This document shows, piece after piece, positions 6,935 to 15,035 of a stretch of DNA of 15,615 bases (position 1 is its first letter; the number at the start of each line of letters is the position of its first letter). The notes below the pieces were generated by a model that made no database searches, had not been told where the DNA came from, and saw only the letters and a program-made list of their open reading frames with translations. The stretch is from Candidatus Aminicenantota bacterium. Lineage in GTDB: Bacteria > Acidobacteriota > Aminicenantia > UBA2199. Made by a program: the position numbers and the translations under genes. The DNA is taken from contig JAGLQR010000012.1 of assembly GCA_023136725.1 (NCBI GenBank), positions 1 to 15,615 on the forward strand. Reading direction: 5' to 3'.

Positions 6935-9121
6935 ATGGACGATATAAAGAACCTGGATAAAATTGCAATTAGTGTAAGATCCCATAAACTTCTTAATCAG
7001 TTATTAAGAGAGAATAAGCACTTAAGTGATATTATGAGGAGAGCACGAAATGAAACCGAAGCTCTGGTAGGGGTAAGGAACCTTGCTCTGGACGAGCTTA
7101 AGAAGAATCAAAAGTCATATGATTATTTTACAAAAAAAAAGAATATTGGAAAAATTTTAAGTTCAATTGAAAGTAAAGATATTGCAGCAATACGAATTCT
7201 TGATTATATTGAGAATGCGGGTAGAGAATTCACAGACCTGAATCTGAGAGGGAAAAAAGCCATCAGTAACCCGATCAAATTGATCTGGCTTGGAGTTACT
7301 TACGGGACTGGTGGTGCAAAACCTGACTTTTATGAGGATATGGTGATGTTGTTCAGGCAATTAAGAGGAGAAATGAGCCCTAAAAAACCACCTCCGAAAA
7401 AGGTTATTGAATGGATGAACAGGTATGTGTCCGGACTTGACACCAGGATAATGAGATTATGCGAAGAGAACAAAGAGAGGATCCTGAACAAGATAATCCA
7501 ATGGATAGAGAGTGGGAAGGTGTTAAGTAAAAGGTTCAGGTTTGAAGGGAATCTGTCACATGAGCAAAAATTCCTGAAAGTCCTCGAATGGTGGGATGAT
7601 TGGGAATTCCATATAAGGTTTGCAGTCAGAAACCCCGAAGATCTTAATGAGCTACTCGGGAATTCACTTGATCCTGATACAATTAATATTCTTAAAGATG
7701 CCGAAAAGAAGGGGATCCCTTTTTTTGTAAATCCATATTATCTTTCTCTGATTCAGGTACGGGCGCCATATTTTGCGATAGGGTCTGACCTTCCTATTCG
7801 GGATTATATTTTTTATAGTAAAGAATTGATCGAAGAGTTCGGCCATATAGTTGCTTGGGAAAAAGAGGACATAGTAGAGCCGGGGAAACCGAATGCTGCC
7901 GGATGGATATTACCGGGAGACAGGAATGTACACAGGAGGTATCCTGAAGTTGCGATCCTTATCCCGGATTCAATGGGAAGAGCATGCGGCGGACTCTGCT
8001 CAAGCTGTCAGAGAATGTATGATTTTCAGAGAGGACATCTGAATTTTGATCTTGAGAAACTGAAGCCGGGAGCTAAATGGAAGGATAAACAGAAAAAGTT
8101 CATGGATTATTTCAGGTATGATTCTCAATTGAAGGATATTTTAATCACAGGCGGGGATTCGTTGATGAGTTCCGATAAATTTTTAAGAGATCTATTTGAT
8201 GCAATTTATGAAATGGCAATATCTAAAAGATCAGACAATAAAAAGAGAAAAAACGGTTTAAAGTATGCTGAGATAGTCAGAGTAAGGTTAGGTACAAGAC
8301 TCCTCGCATATATTCCTCAGCGTGTTACACCCGATTTATGTAATGTGCTTACTTTGTTCAGGGAAAAAGCCATGAAGGCAGGAATAAAACAATTCATAAT
8401 ACAAACTCATTTCGAATCTCCTCTTGAAATTACAAAAGAAACAGAAACAGCCGTGAAAATGATCCTTGATTCAGGATGGATAGTGACAAATCAGCATGTA
8501 TATACTGCTTCTGCTTCCCGAAGGGGACACAATGCAAAACTGAGAAAAACTCTGAATGATATCGGAATCCTTTGCTACTATACATTCAGTGTTAAAGGAT
8601 ATATGGAGAATTTTCATAGTTTCACTCCCATTGCCAGGTCAGTTCAGGAACAAAGAGAAGAAAAATATCTTGGAAAAGTTGACAGAGCCAGTCAGAACAA
8701 AGTAATGAATTTTCCCCAGAGGAGCAGAAAGGTAAGGGCTTATATCTCTGATATCAGGAAACAGAAGAATATTCCATTTCTGGCTTCAGACCGCAGTGTC
8801 CTTAACCTTCCTGGAGTTGGAAAAAGCCTGACTTTCAGGGTCATCGGAATAACCAGGTATGGCAGGAGGATTCTTGAGTTTGATTATGACAGGACTCGAA
8901 AACATAGTCCTGTAATTGATAAAATGGGTAAAGTTGTGATCATAGAGTCAAAAACGATAAGTGAATATCTGAAACAGATAAGAGAAATGGGGGAGGATAT
9001 AATTGAATATGAGGATCTGTATTGTTATTCAATAGGTAATACGGAAGCGAGGATGGGAGTATTCGAATATCCTGATTATGAATTTGAAACTTCTGATGAA
9101 TTTACAAACCTGGAAATCTGA
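6935..9121 (+). CDS. KamA-family radical SAM aminomutase, probable glutamate 2,3-aminomutase type
   Basis: The protein is 728 residues, much longer than lysine 2,3-aminomutase (about 415). It has about 290 extra N-terminal residues of unrecognised, largely helical and charged sequence. The radical SAM cluster motif C-x3-C-x2-C is at C351, C355 and C358. The SAM-binding ITGGD follows at 404-408, then the family blocks VRLGTRLLAYIPQRVTPDL, IIQTHFESPLEIT and WIVTNQHVYTASASRRGHN. The PLP-binding lysine is K630 in PGVGKS. The two aspartates that hold the lysine substrate in lysine 2,3-aminomutase (D293 and D330 in the clostridial enzyme) align with K554 and N624. From memory, the characterised glutamate 2,3-aminomutase carries Lys and Asn at exactly these places, so conversion of L-glutamate to beta-glutamate, an osmolyte, is the best guess. 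The enzyme is expected to be cytosolic, with a [4Fe-4S] cluster, SAM and PLP. Start ATG 6935 has a strong AAGGAG site (6924-6929). Its stop abuts the stop of the convergent gene. Confidence 0.85.
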   Translation: MDDIKNLDKIAISVRSHKLLNQLLRENKHLSDIMRRARNETEALVGVRNLALDELKKNQKSYDYFTKKKNIGKILSSIESKDIAAIRILDYIENAGREFTDLNLRGKKAISNPIKLIWLGVTYGTGGAKPDFYEDMVMLFRQLRGEMSPKKPPPKKVIEWMNRYVSGLDTRIMRLCEENKERILNKIIQWIESGKVLSKRFRFEGNLSHEQKFLKVLEWWDDWEFHIRFAVRNPEDLNELLGNSLDPDTINILKDAEKKGIPFFVNPYYLSLIQVRAPYFAIGSDLPIRDYIFYSKELIEEFGHIVAWEKEDIVEPGKPNAAGWILPGDRNVHRRYPEVAILIPDSMGRACGGLCSSCQRMYDFQRGHLNFDLEKLKPGAKWKDKQKKFMDYFRYDSQLKDILITGGDSLMSSDKFLRDLFDAIYEMAISKRSDNKKRKNGLKYAEIVRVRLGTRLLAYIPQRVTPDLCNVLTLFREKAMKAGIKQFIIQTHFESPLEITKETETAVKMILDSGWIVTNQHVYTASASRRGHNAKLRKTLNDIGILCYYTFSVKGYMENFHSFTPIARSVQEQREEKYLGKVDRASQNKVMNFPQRSRKVRAYISDIRKQKNIPFLASDRSVLNLPGVGKSLTFRVIGITRYGRRILEFDYDRTRKHSPVIDKMGKVVIIESKTISEYLKQIREMGEDIIEYEDLYCYSIGNTEARMGVFEYPDYEFETSDEFTNLEI

Positions 9122-10270
9122 TCAGTTGAATATTGTATAGTTTCCGTTTTCAAAAATAAGTTCAGGATCCCTGTCCTGGAAATGGAGAATGATAGATTTC
9201 ACTGATACCCTCGGCTGCATTTTCGGTATATAGACCCGGTCCAGATGAATTACTTTATCAGGGGCTGAAAATTTATCCGGACTGATGATCCCGCCAAAAT
9301 GGTCGCTTCTTCCGAATGCAACATGGAATCCGAGTTTTTCATCGAGGAGGATCTCATTTATTGGTTCAAGCCCGAAATCACCTAATACACCGAAACCAAG
9401 TTCAGCCATATTTCCATAAGCCGGTTCACTATTCAGAAAATCTGCTTCATATTTAAGAGAATCCCCACTCCCCAGAACTTCAACCGCATTATTTTCGATT
9501 ATAGAATAGAACAATACATCATCGCCTGTCTGAACAGGAAGAGTCCCGTTCGTCCTGCTCTTCTCTCCTTCCCCCTCATAAGGTACTATATATGTTTCTC
9601 CACTGGGTAAATTTCCTGCTGTTGAGGGATCAGGGAACCTACCGCTACTCATATGGCTTTTCCTGAACCGGAGATCGAAATCCATAACATATTCATTTAC
9701 TTCATCAACTACAAATACTACTTCTGCTTTTTCTGCAGGATCAAGAAGGTTTTTTATCAGCTCAACCCTTCTGAAAACTTCATTGTAATCTATTCGTAAT
9801 GCAGGGATCATCATATCTGAGAATCCCGGCATTGTTGCAGCTCTGAATCCATATTTTTTCGCATTATTCTTTAAAGGAGCTGTTGTTGAGTATTCGGTAG
9901 GTGCAAGAAATATCTGGTGATCCTTGAAAATTTCAGAGAACTTAGTCAGAACACCAACTTCCGGCAGACCGGATTCTCTTTCCGGTAAGCTACCTGTGAT
10001 AAGATATCCTGAATCAGGAAGATCAGCATTGTTTGATTTGACATCCGGGTAGGCTATAAGATCAATTTGTTCAAGGCCTAATGAACCTGCAGCATTTCGT
10101 AGTTCATCATACCAGTTCTGGCATATCTCACGCCTTTTCTGCCAGTTATTATTATCCTGACTGTCATTCCGTGGGATATCTACAAGAATTCCCATTTTCC
10201 TGTCACTTTCAAACCTGGGAAATACTGAACTGATAAGTGCGACCAATTCATTACCGGATAATTTTTCCAT
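9122..10270 (-). CDS. M29-like metallopeptidase (thermophilic aminopeptidase/AmpS-PepS family)
   Basis: This 382-residue protein shows the peptidase family M29 pattern in its C-terminal half: AGNLPSGETYIVPYEGE (218-234), then GNMAELGFG (286-294), LGFHVAFGRSDHFGG (313-327) and IHLDRVY (341-347). Candidate metal ligands, by correspondence with AmpS/PepS, are E232, E290, H316, H342 and D344, all present. The residue seven places after H316, where the family has a tyrosine, is an aspartate (D323) followed by His324, so activity may differ. M29 enzymes are two-metal aminopeptidases that release N-terminal residues from peptides in the cytosol. No signal peptide is visible. The N-terminal 170 residues are weakly conserved. 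The start at 10270 has an AGGAGA site (complement of 10275-10280) and a near-consensus promoter just upstream. The gene ends with zero spacing against the aminomutase on the opposite strand, with no terminator visible. Confidence 0.75.
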   Translation of the reverse strand: MEKLSGNELVALISSVFPRFESDRKMGILVDIPRNDSQDNNNWQKRREICQNWYDELRNAAGSLGLEQIDLIAYPDVKSNNADLPDSGYLITGSLPERESGLPEVGVLTKFSEIFKDHQIFLAPTEYSTTAPLKNNAKKYGFRAATMPGFSDMMIPALRIDYNEVFRRVELIKNLLDPAEKAEVVFVVDEVNEYVMDFDLRFRKSHMSSGRFPDPSTAGNLPSGETYIVPYEGEGEKSRTNGTLPVQTGDDVLFYSIIENNAVEVLGSGDSLKYEADFLNSEPAYGNMAELGFGVLGDFGLEPINEILLDEKLGFHVAFGRSDHFGGIISPDKFSAPDKVIHLDRVYIPKMQPRVSVKSIILHFQDRDPELIFENGNYTIFN

Positions 10271-10287
10271 GATTTCTCCTGTATTGA

Positions 10288-10316
10288 TTTATAGTTTAAT
10301 TGTTTTGGAAAGTCAA
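10288..10316 (-). promoter_or_regulatory. Sigma-70-type promoter of the M29-like gene
   Basis: On the minus strand TTGACT (complement of 10311-10316), a 17-base spacer and TATAAA (complement of 10288-10293) give 5/6 matches in both hexamers at ideal spacing. Transcription should start near 10281, only about 11 bases before the start codon, so the leader consists almost entirely of the ribosome binding site. Confidence 0.65.
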
Positions 10317-10361
10317 TCCGCAAGTCAGGAAAGTTACTGATAGCGGTCTTGACAGCGGATT
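10315..10361. repeat. Inverted repeat AATCCGC/GCGGATT between two divergent promoters
   Basis: AATCCGC at 10315-10321 and its reverse complement GCGGATT at 10355-10361 are 33 bases apart. Each copy sits at the -35 end of one of the two divergent promoters: the left overlaps the minus-strand -35 box by two bases and the right begins directly after the plus-strand TTGACA. A further AGCGG occurs at 10343-10347, eleven bases before the same pentamer at 10354-10358. The arrangement suggests a shared regulator site. Confidence 0.4.
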
Positions 10362-10376
10362 TGAATTTGATAGAAT
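10349..10376 (+). promoter_or_regulatory. Sigma-70-type promoter of the ABC operon
   Basis: A perfect -35 TTGACA (10349-10354), a 16-base spacer and TAGAAT (10371-10376) predict a start near 10383. This gives a leader of about 27 nt before the ATG at 10410, with AGGAG at 10399-10403. Confidence 0.7.
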
Positions 10377-10409
10377 TAACAATTGCGTATAATTAAACAG
10401 GAGAGTTTA

Positions 10410-11126
10410 ATGATCCAGGTTATTGAATTATCAAAGAATTATGGGGATGTAAAAGCTTTAAAGAATGTTTCATTTGAGGTAAAAAAAGGTGAAATATTAG
10501 GTTTGCTGGGCCCGAATGGTGCAGGGAAAACCACTACATACAGAATCTTGACCGGTTATCTAAAGCCAACATCAGGTACAATAAAGGTAAAAGATTATGA
10601 TATTAATGAAGATATAATTGAAATAAAAAAGATGATCGGTTATCTTCCCGAATCAGCACCTATCTACAAAGATATTCTGGTTTATGATTATCTTAATTAT
10701 ATTGCAGATATCAGAAAGGTCAGTAGCAGCAGGAAACTTTCACATATAAAAGAGCTTGCAGATATATGCAGACTCAGGAATGTAATGCATAAAACGATCG
10801 ATGAGCTTTCAAAAGGATACAGGCAGAGGGTCGGGATAGCTCATGCTTTAATGGGGGATCCGGACATTCTGGTCCTTGATGAGCCGACTTCCGGACTCGA
10901 TCCGAATCAGATAGTTGAGACAAGAGATATAATCAGAAGGATCGGCAAGGAAAAGACCATAATCTTTTCAACTCACATACTAAGTGAGGCTGAAGCAACT
11001 TGTGACAGGGTCGTGATAATGGATGAAGGGGAAATAAAGGCCGATGATACTATTGAGAATTTGAAAAAATTAACTGATGAAGATAAATTTGAAAATATTT
11101 TCAGAAAGATCACAAGAGGGAGCTGA
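10410..11126 (+). CDS. ABC transporter ATP-binding protein (GldA-like)
   Basis: This 238-residue cytosolic ATPase has all nucleotide-binding motifs: Walker A GPNGAGKTT (34-42), signature LSKGYRQR (133-140), Walker B ILVLDE (153-158) followed by the D-loop SGLD (161-164), and the switch histidine H189 in STHIL. The usual Q-loop glutamine is replaced in the GYLPE segment (77-81), which is common in the GldA/Nat-type ABC-2 subfamily. It should power the permease encoded immediately downstream. I chose ATG 10410, because AGGAGAG (10399-10405) lies just upstream and the predicted transcript starts near 10383; the in-frame TTG at 10383 would add nine residues but has no ribosome binding site in the transcript. 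It is the first gene of a four-gene operon, with a gap of two bases to the next start. The family is shared by gliding, copper (NosF-like) and many uncharacterised exporters. Confidence 0.92.
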   Translation: MIQVIELSKNYGDVKALKNVSFEVKKGEILGLLGPNGAGKTTTYRILTGYLKPTSGTIKVKDYDINEDIIEIKKMIGYLPESAPIYKDILVYDYLNYIADIRKVSSSRKLSHIKELADICRLRNVMHKTIDELSKGYRQRVGIAHALMGDPDILVLDEPTSGLDPNQIVETRDIIRRIGKEKTIIFSTHILSEAEATCDRVVIMDEGEIKADDTIENLKKLTDEDKFENIFRKITRGS

Positions 11127-11128
11127 TA

Positions 11129-11836
11129 ATGGAAAATGTAAAGCACATATTTAAAAAAGAATTCAAGAGTTATTTTGTTACTCCTATTGCATATATTGTA
11201 ATCTCGCTGTTTCTTCTCGTTATAGGATGGCTATTCTTCTCAACATTCTTTTTAAACAGGCAGGCAAGTATGATGCAGTTCTTTTCACTGCTTCCGATTA
11301 CTTTCTCATTTATTGTTCCGGCCATAACAATGAGACTTTTTTCTGAAGAATTAAATATAGGAACATACGAAATTCTACTGACTCTGCCTGTGAAATTCAG
11401 GGATATAATATTGGGGAAATTTTTTGCAGCCATCTCATTTATAGCCATTATGCTACTTCCTACAATAATTTACGCTGTATCTATCTCTTTTGTGGGGGAA
11501 CTGGACTGGGGTCCGGTGATAGGAGGATATACCGGAGCAATTCTACTTGGCGCAGCTTTCAGTGCCATTGGTATATTTGCCTCATCACTTACCAGAAATC
11601 AGGTTATTGCATTTATAACCGGAATGACGATCTGTTTTTCTCTAACATTGTTGACCGATTTCCTCCTCTATTTTATCCCTAATTCCTTTATAGGATTTTT
11701 TCAGTATTTCAGTGCAAATTTCCATTTTCAAAATATATCAAAAGGTTTGATAGACAGCAGGGATATTTTGTATTTCATAACTATTTCATTCATTGCTTTG
11801 TATGCGGCCAATCTGGTTATGAAAGAGAAGAAATAG
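11129..11836 (+). CDS. ABC-2 type transporter permease (GldF-like)
   Basis: This 235-residue membrane protein has six predicted transmembrane helices, near residues 18-40, 52-70, 95-120, 129-152, 157-182 and 211-231. Between the second and third helices is the coupling segment SEELNIGTYEILLTLPV (72-88), matching the 'E-x-x-x-G-T-x-E-x-L-L-T-L-P-V' element of GldF/NosY-type ABC-2 permeases. It should pair with the ATPase encoded just before it and act in the inner membrane. The ribosome binding site AGAGGGA lies inside the end of the ATPase gene (11115-11121), so translation is coupled. Gliding motility is not implied: the same ATPase-permease-auxiliary arrangement occurs in many non-gliding phyla, and no other gld genes are in the window. 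Confidence 0.9.
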   Translation: MENVKHIFKKEFKSYFVTPIAYIVISLFLLVIGWLFFSTFFLNRQASMMQFFSLLPITFSFIVPAITMRLFSEELNIGTYEILLTLPVKFRDIILGKFFAAISFIAIMLLPTIIYAVSISFVGELDWGPVIGGYTGAILLGAAFSAIGIFASSLTRNQVIAFITGMTICFSLTLLTDFLLYFIPNSFIGFFQYFSANFHFQNISKGLIDSRDILYFITISFIALYAANLVMKEKK

Positions 11837-11846
11837 GAGAAAGAAA

Positions 11847-14045
11847 ATGAATGATAATAAAAATAAATATTACAAATTCGGATTGTATCTGATAATGCTT
11901 TTATTGATAAATGTTGCAGCAGGAAGTATGTACTTCCGGTTAGATCTTACCTCGAACGGACTTTATTCTCTTTCGGATGCTTCTGAAGATGCTGTCAACT
12001 CTTTAACGGAACCTTTAACGATCAATGTATTTTTCTCCAAGAACCTCCCTTCTCCATATAATAATGTTGAGAGGTATCTTCATGATATTCTTGAAGAATA
12101 TGAGATCCATTCGAACAAAAATCTCAGTTTCAGGTTTTATGATGTAAATGCTAAAGAGGGCGACCTTAGCGAACAAGCTGAAGAAAACAGGAAAATTGCC
12201 AATAGTTATGGGATCTATCCTGTAAATGTTCAGAAAATAGAACAGGATGAAGCAAAGATCCAGAAAGCTTACATGGGTATGGTCTTTATACATGGAGATA
12301 TTGTCGAAAAGATCCCGGCCGTAATTTCAACAGAAGATCTTGAATATAAAATTACTACAACGATCCAGAAAATGAACAATAAGATATCAGCTTTGCTTAA
12401 ACTCAAAGAAAATATCAAGCTATATCTCCTCAACTCCTCCTCTTTGTCATCAATAGCTCCACTGATCAAGTTGAAAGATCTTGATAAGATCGAAGCTCGG
12501 ATCGTGAGCATAATTGAAAAGGTAAATAATAAAGTTTATGGAAAACTTGAACTTAAGTCATATGATCCTTCCTCGGATAATGTGCCGGAGAAAGTTATAT
12601 CCGGATTCAAACATATGGGTATTGAATGGCCGGAGTTGAAATCCCCTGAAGGAAAAATTGTTAAGCCGGGAAAAGGTGTGATCGCAATTGGACTTGAGTA
12701 CGATGGAATATCTGTCCAGAAAAATCTGATGTCAAAAAAACTAAACCTTACAAACAGAGGAATTCAGGAAGAATATTTTATAATAGGTGATGAAGAAATA
12801 GAAACTTTCATTAATGACAATATAGATAAAGTGATAAATATCAATGAGGATATTGGATATCTTACTTCGAATGGAACATTGTCAATATCTGCTCAGGCTC
12901 CCCCTCAGATGCAGATGTTCCAGCAGCAGCCCCAATCTGAAATATCAAACTTTAAAACTCTTGTTAATAAAGAATACACTCTAAAGGAAGTGAGTCTTGA
13001 AGATGGAGGGAGAATCCCCGATAGTATTGATACTCTTATAGTTGCAGGGCCTACTCAGAATTTTTCTGATTGGGAATTATTCATGATCGATCAGTTTTTG
13101 ATGAAGGGTGGATCCCTTGCTGTAATGATCGACCCGTTTAAAGAAATCCAACAGCAGCAAAGCCAGCAGATGTATGGTTACAGGCAGCCTGTTTACATGC
13201 CGCTTAATACCGGAATAGATAAACTTATATCCCATTATGGAATAACTTTAAAAAAAGTATATCTGCTGGATGAGAGCTGTTATATTAACAGAGATCAAAA
13301 CAACAATGAGATGCCTATATATTTTGCTCCTGTTATCAAAAATGAAAATATAAATCACAAATTCGGATTTTTGAAAAACATTAAACATCTGGTTGCGATA
13401 AAAATTTCACCGATAGAGATCGAGAAGAAAGAGGGGATAAAATATTCCAAAGTATTCTCATCTTCCGATAAAGCCTGGGAAATGAAGGGAAAGATCAACC
13501 TCATGCCCATGATGATAAAGCCTCCTGAATCAGATGAGGAAAAATCAAAAATGGATCTTGCATATATCGCAGAGGGGAAATTCACCAGTTATTTTGCCGA
13601 CAAAGATATCCCTGAACAGCCTTTAAAGGAAGAGAAGAAAGATGATGCAGAAGATAATAAAAAAGTTGAAAAACTGATAAAAAATGAATTTGTAAGTACA
13701 AGTGAGATTTTGAAAGCCGGAAAATCTGCAAGGATATTTGTGATCGGATCTTCAGAGATAATCAAAAACAACCTGGTTGATGAGAATGGCTTATCGCCAA
13801 ACTCTACATTTATTCTTAATATTATAGATTATCTTAATGGAAAAGAGAAAACTGCAGAGATGAGAGGGAAAAAGCAGAAGTTCAATCCTGTATCCGATAC
13901 AAAATCATTTACAAGAACTTCTATTAAAGTCCTGAACATTGCCGGCCTGCCTCTGGGGTTTGTTATATTCGGCATCGTTGTATGGATCAGAAGAAACAAT
14001 AGAAAAAGAAAGATATTTACTATCTTTAATTCAGAGGATAAGTAA
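11847..14045 (+). CDS. GldG-family ABC auxiliary protein
   Basis: The 732-residue protein has one transmembrane helix near the N-terminus (about 10-28), a large extracytoplasmic region and a second helix near the C-terminus (about 693-714) followed by a basic tail (RRNNRKRK). Directly after the first helix comes the family opening RLDLTSNGLYSLSDAS (31-46) and EPLTINVFFSKNLPSPY (55-71), typical of GldG/ABC_transp_aux (PF09822) proteins. Later GGSLAVMIDP (421-430) matches the core of that domain. Two Gln-rich low-complexity segments interrupt it: 349-363 (with Met and Pro) and 434-449. A Lys/Glu/Asp-rich stretch spans about 590-612. These proteins accompany ABC-2 pumps and are proposed to be periplasmic parts of the complex; the biochemical role is unknown. 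The start has an AGGAGA site, and the gene lies 10 bases behind the permease and 10 before the DUF4340 gene. Confidence 0.88.
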   Translation: MNDNKNKYYKFGLYLIMLLLINVAAGSMYFRLDLTSNGLYSLSDASEDAVNSLTEPLTINVFFSKNLPSPYNNVERYLHDILEEYEIHSNKNLSFRFYDVNAKEGDLSEQAEENRKIANSYGIYPVNVQKIEQDEAKIQKAYMGMVFIHGDIVEKIPAVISTEDLEYKITTTIQKMNNKISALLKLKENIKLYLLNSSSLSSIAPLIKLKDLDKIEARIVSIIEKVNNKVYGKLELKSYDPSSDNVPEKVISGFKHMGIEWPELKSPEGKIVKPGKGVIAIGLEYDGISVQKNLMSKKLNLTNRGIQEEYFIIGDEEIETFINDNIDKVININEDIGYLTSNGTLSISAQAPPQMQMFQQQPQSEISNFKTLVNKEYTLKEVSLEDGGRIPDSIDTLIVAGPTQNFSDWELFMIDQFLMKGGSLAVMIDPFKEIQQQQSQQMYGYRQPVYMPLNTGIDKLISHYGITLKKVYLLDESCYINRDQNNNEMPIYFAPVIKNENINHKFGFLKNIKHLVAIKISPIEIEKKEGIKYSKVFSSSDKAWEMKGKINLMPMMIKPPESDEEKSKMDLAYIAEGKFTSYFADKDIPEQPLKEEKKDDAEDNKKVEKLIKNEFVSTSEILKAGKSARIFVIGSSEIIKNNLVDENGLSPNSTFILNIIDYLNGKEKTAEMRGKKQKFNPVSDTKSFTRTSIKVLNIAGLPLGFVIFGIVVWIRRNNRKRKIFTIFNSEDK

Positions 14046-14055
14046 GGAGATTAAA

Positions 14056-15033
14056 ATGAGTAAAAAAAAGGTAAGCCTGGAGATCATAATAATAAGCATT
14101 GTTATTGTTTTGTCTTTTGCTTATATCCTGTTCAAAAAAACTGACAAAGTTCATTACAAAGTTCCGGAATTGATAAATATAAAAGTAAATTCATTAACAA
14201 AAATCTCGATTTCAAAAGGTGACAGGGTAGTAGATCTGGAAAACAAGAAAGATGGATGGGTAGTAGGGGAGGATGGTTTTAAAACAGATAAGTTTAAGAT
14301 TGATAAGATAACAAATATTGTAAGTAATCTTAAACTAACAACTCTTGTTTCTAAATCCGGCAATTATTACAAATATGAACTTGATGATCCCAGAAAGATA
14401 AATGTGAGAGTATTCAGCGGGAAAGATATCGTAAGAGAATTTGATACCGGCAAAGTAGCATCTACATATGATCATACCAATGTTAAGATCAAAGGTGATA
14501 ACAACATTTATCATGCAGGCGGTTCAATTCAAAAAGATCTTGATAAAACCATTGATGATCTGAGATACAAAAAAGTATTTTTAATTGAAAAGGATAAAAT
14601 CAAACAGATAACGTTCAATCTGGATGGAAAAGAATATGTGTTGAATAAATCTATTATCCCGGTTACAAAAGAAGAGAAAAACGGATCAGAGAAAGAAGGT
14701 GAACCTGAGGTTGAAACCCGATGGGATTTCAATAAAACAGAAATAGAGAACTCAAAGGTGAATTCTATCCTTGAAATGGTTTCGAACTTATCGTGCGACG
14801 GGTATATTTATAATAAAAATGATCTGAAAGCATCAGAACAGCTTTTCTCTGTGAAACTGGTGGGAAGCATTGAAAACTCAATAACTATCTACAAACTTCA
14901 AAATAAAGAAGATGAGAAGTACCGGGGCGAAACATCTCAAACTGAATACAAATTTTTCATAAAAAAATTCAGAATTGACAATTTTTTAAATCCGTTGAAG
15001 AATATCTTCGGAATTGAAGAGACAGAGAAATAA
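14056..15033 (+). CDS. DUF4340 domain-containing protein
   Basis: This 325-residue protein has an N-terminal signal anchor (hydrophobic 9-26 after KKK) and an extracytoplasmic remainder. The DUF4340 pattern is seen as repeated units: a short 'I-x-x-I-x-I-S-x-G' strand segment (about 42-55), a DGWVV segment (66-70), an 'F-K-I-D-K-I-T-N-I-V-S-N-L' helix (80-92), then DDLRYKKVFLIEKDKIKQI (167-185), where the next unit begins. A Lys/Glu-rich insertion lies at about 204-221. DUF4340 proteins are regularly encoded last in GldAFG-like ABC clusters and are presumed envelope partners of the pump; no activity is known. I chose ATG 14056, which has AAGGAG (14044-14049) and gives a clean signal anchor; the frame stays open upstream to about 13939 inside the previous gene, but that extension has no supporting site. 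A hairpin terminator follows directly. Confidence 0.85.
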   Translation: MSKKKVSLEIIIISIVIVLSFAYILFKKTDKVHYKVPELINIKVNSLTKISISKGDRVVDLENKKDGWVVGEDGFKTDKFKIDKITNIVSNLKLTTLVSKSGNYYKYELDDPRKINVRVFSGKDIVREFDTGKVASTYDHTNVKIKGDNNIYHAGGSIQKDLDKTIDDLRYKKVFLIEKDKIKQITFNLDGKEYVLNKSIIPVTKEEKNGSEKEGEPEVETRWDFNKTEIENSKVNSILEMVSNLSCDGYIYNKNDLKASEQLFSVKLVGSIENSITIYKLQNKEDEKYRGETSQTEYKFFIKKFRIDNFLNPLKNIFGIEETEK

Positions 15034-15035
15034 TT

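Noticed and set aside
10383..10409. TTG start nine codons upstream of the ABC ATPase ATG
   Set aside because: It coincides with the predicted transcription start and has no Shine-Dalgarno site, whereas ATG 10410 follows AGGAGAG at proper spacing and matches the family N-terminus.
13939..14055. Upstream extension of the DUF4340 frame
   Set aside because: It would overlap the GldG-like gene by over 100 bases and put 39 extra residues ahead of a good signal anchor; ATG 14056 has a strong ribosome binding site.
10410..15033. ABC cluster as a gliding motility (GldAFG) locus
   Set aside because: No other gliding or type IX secretion genes are present, and the same arrangement is common in non-gliding phyla.
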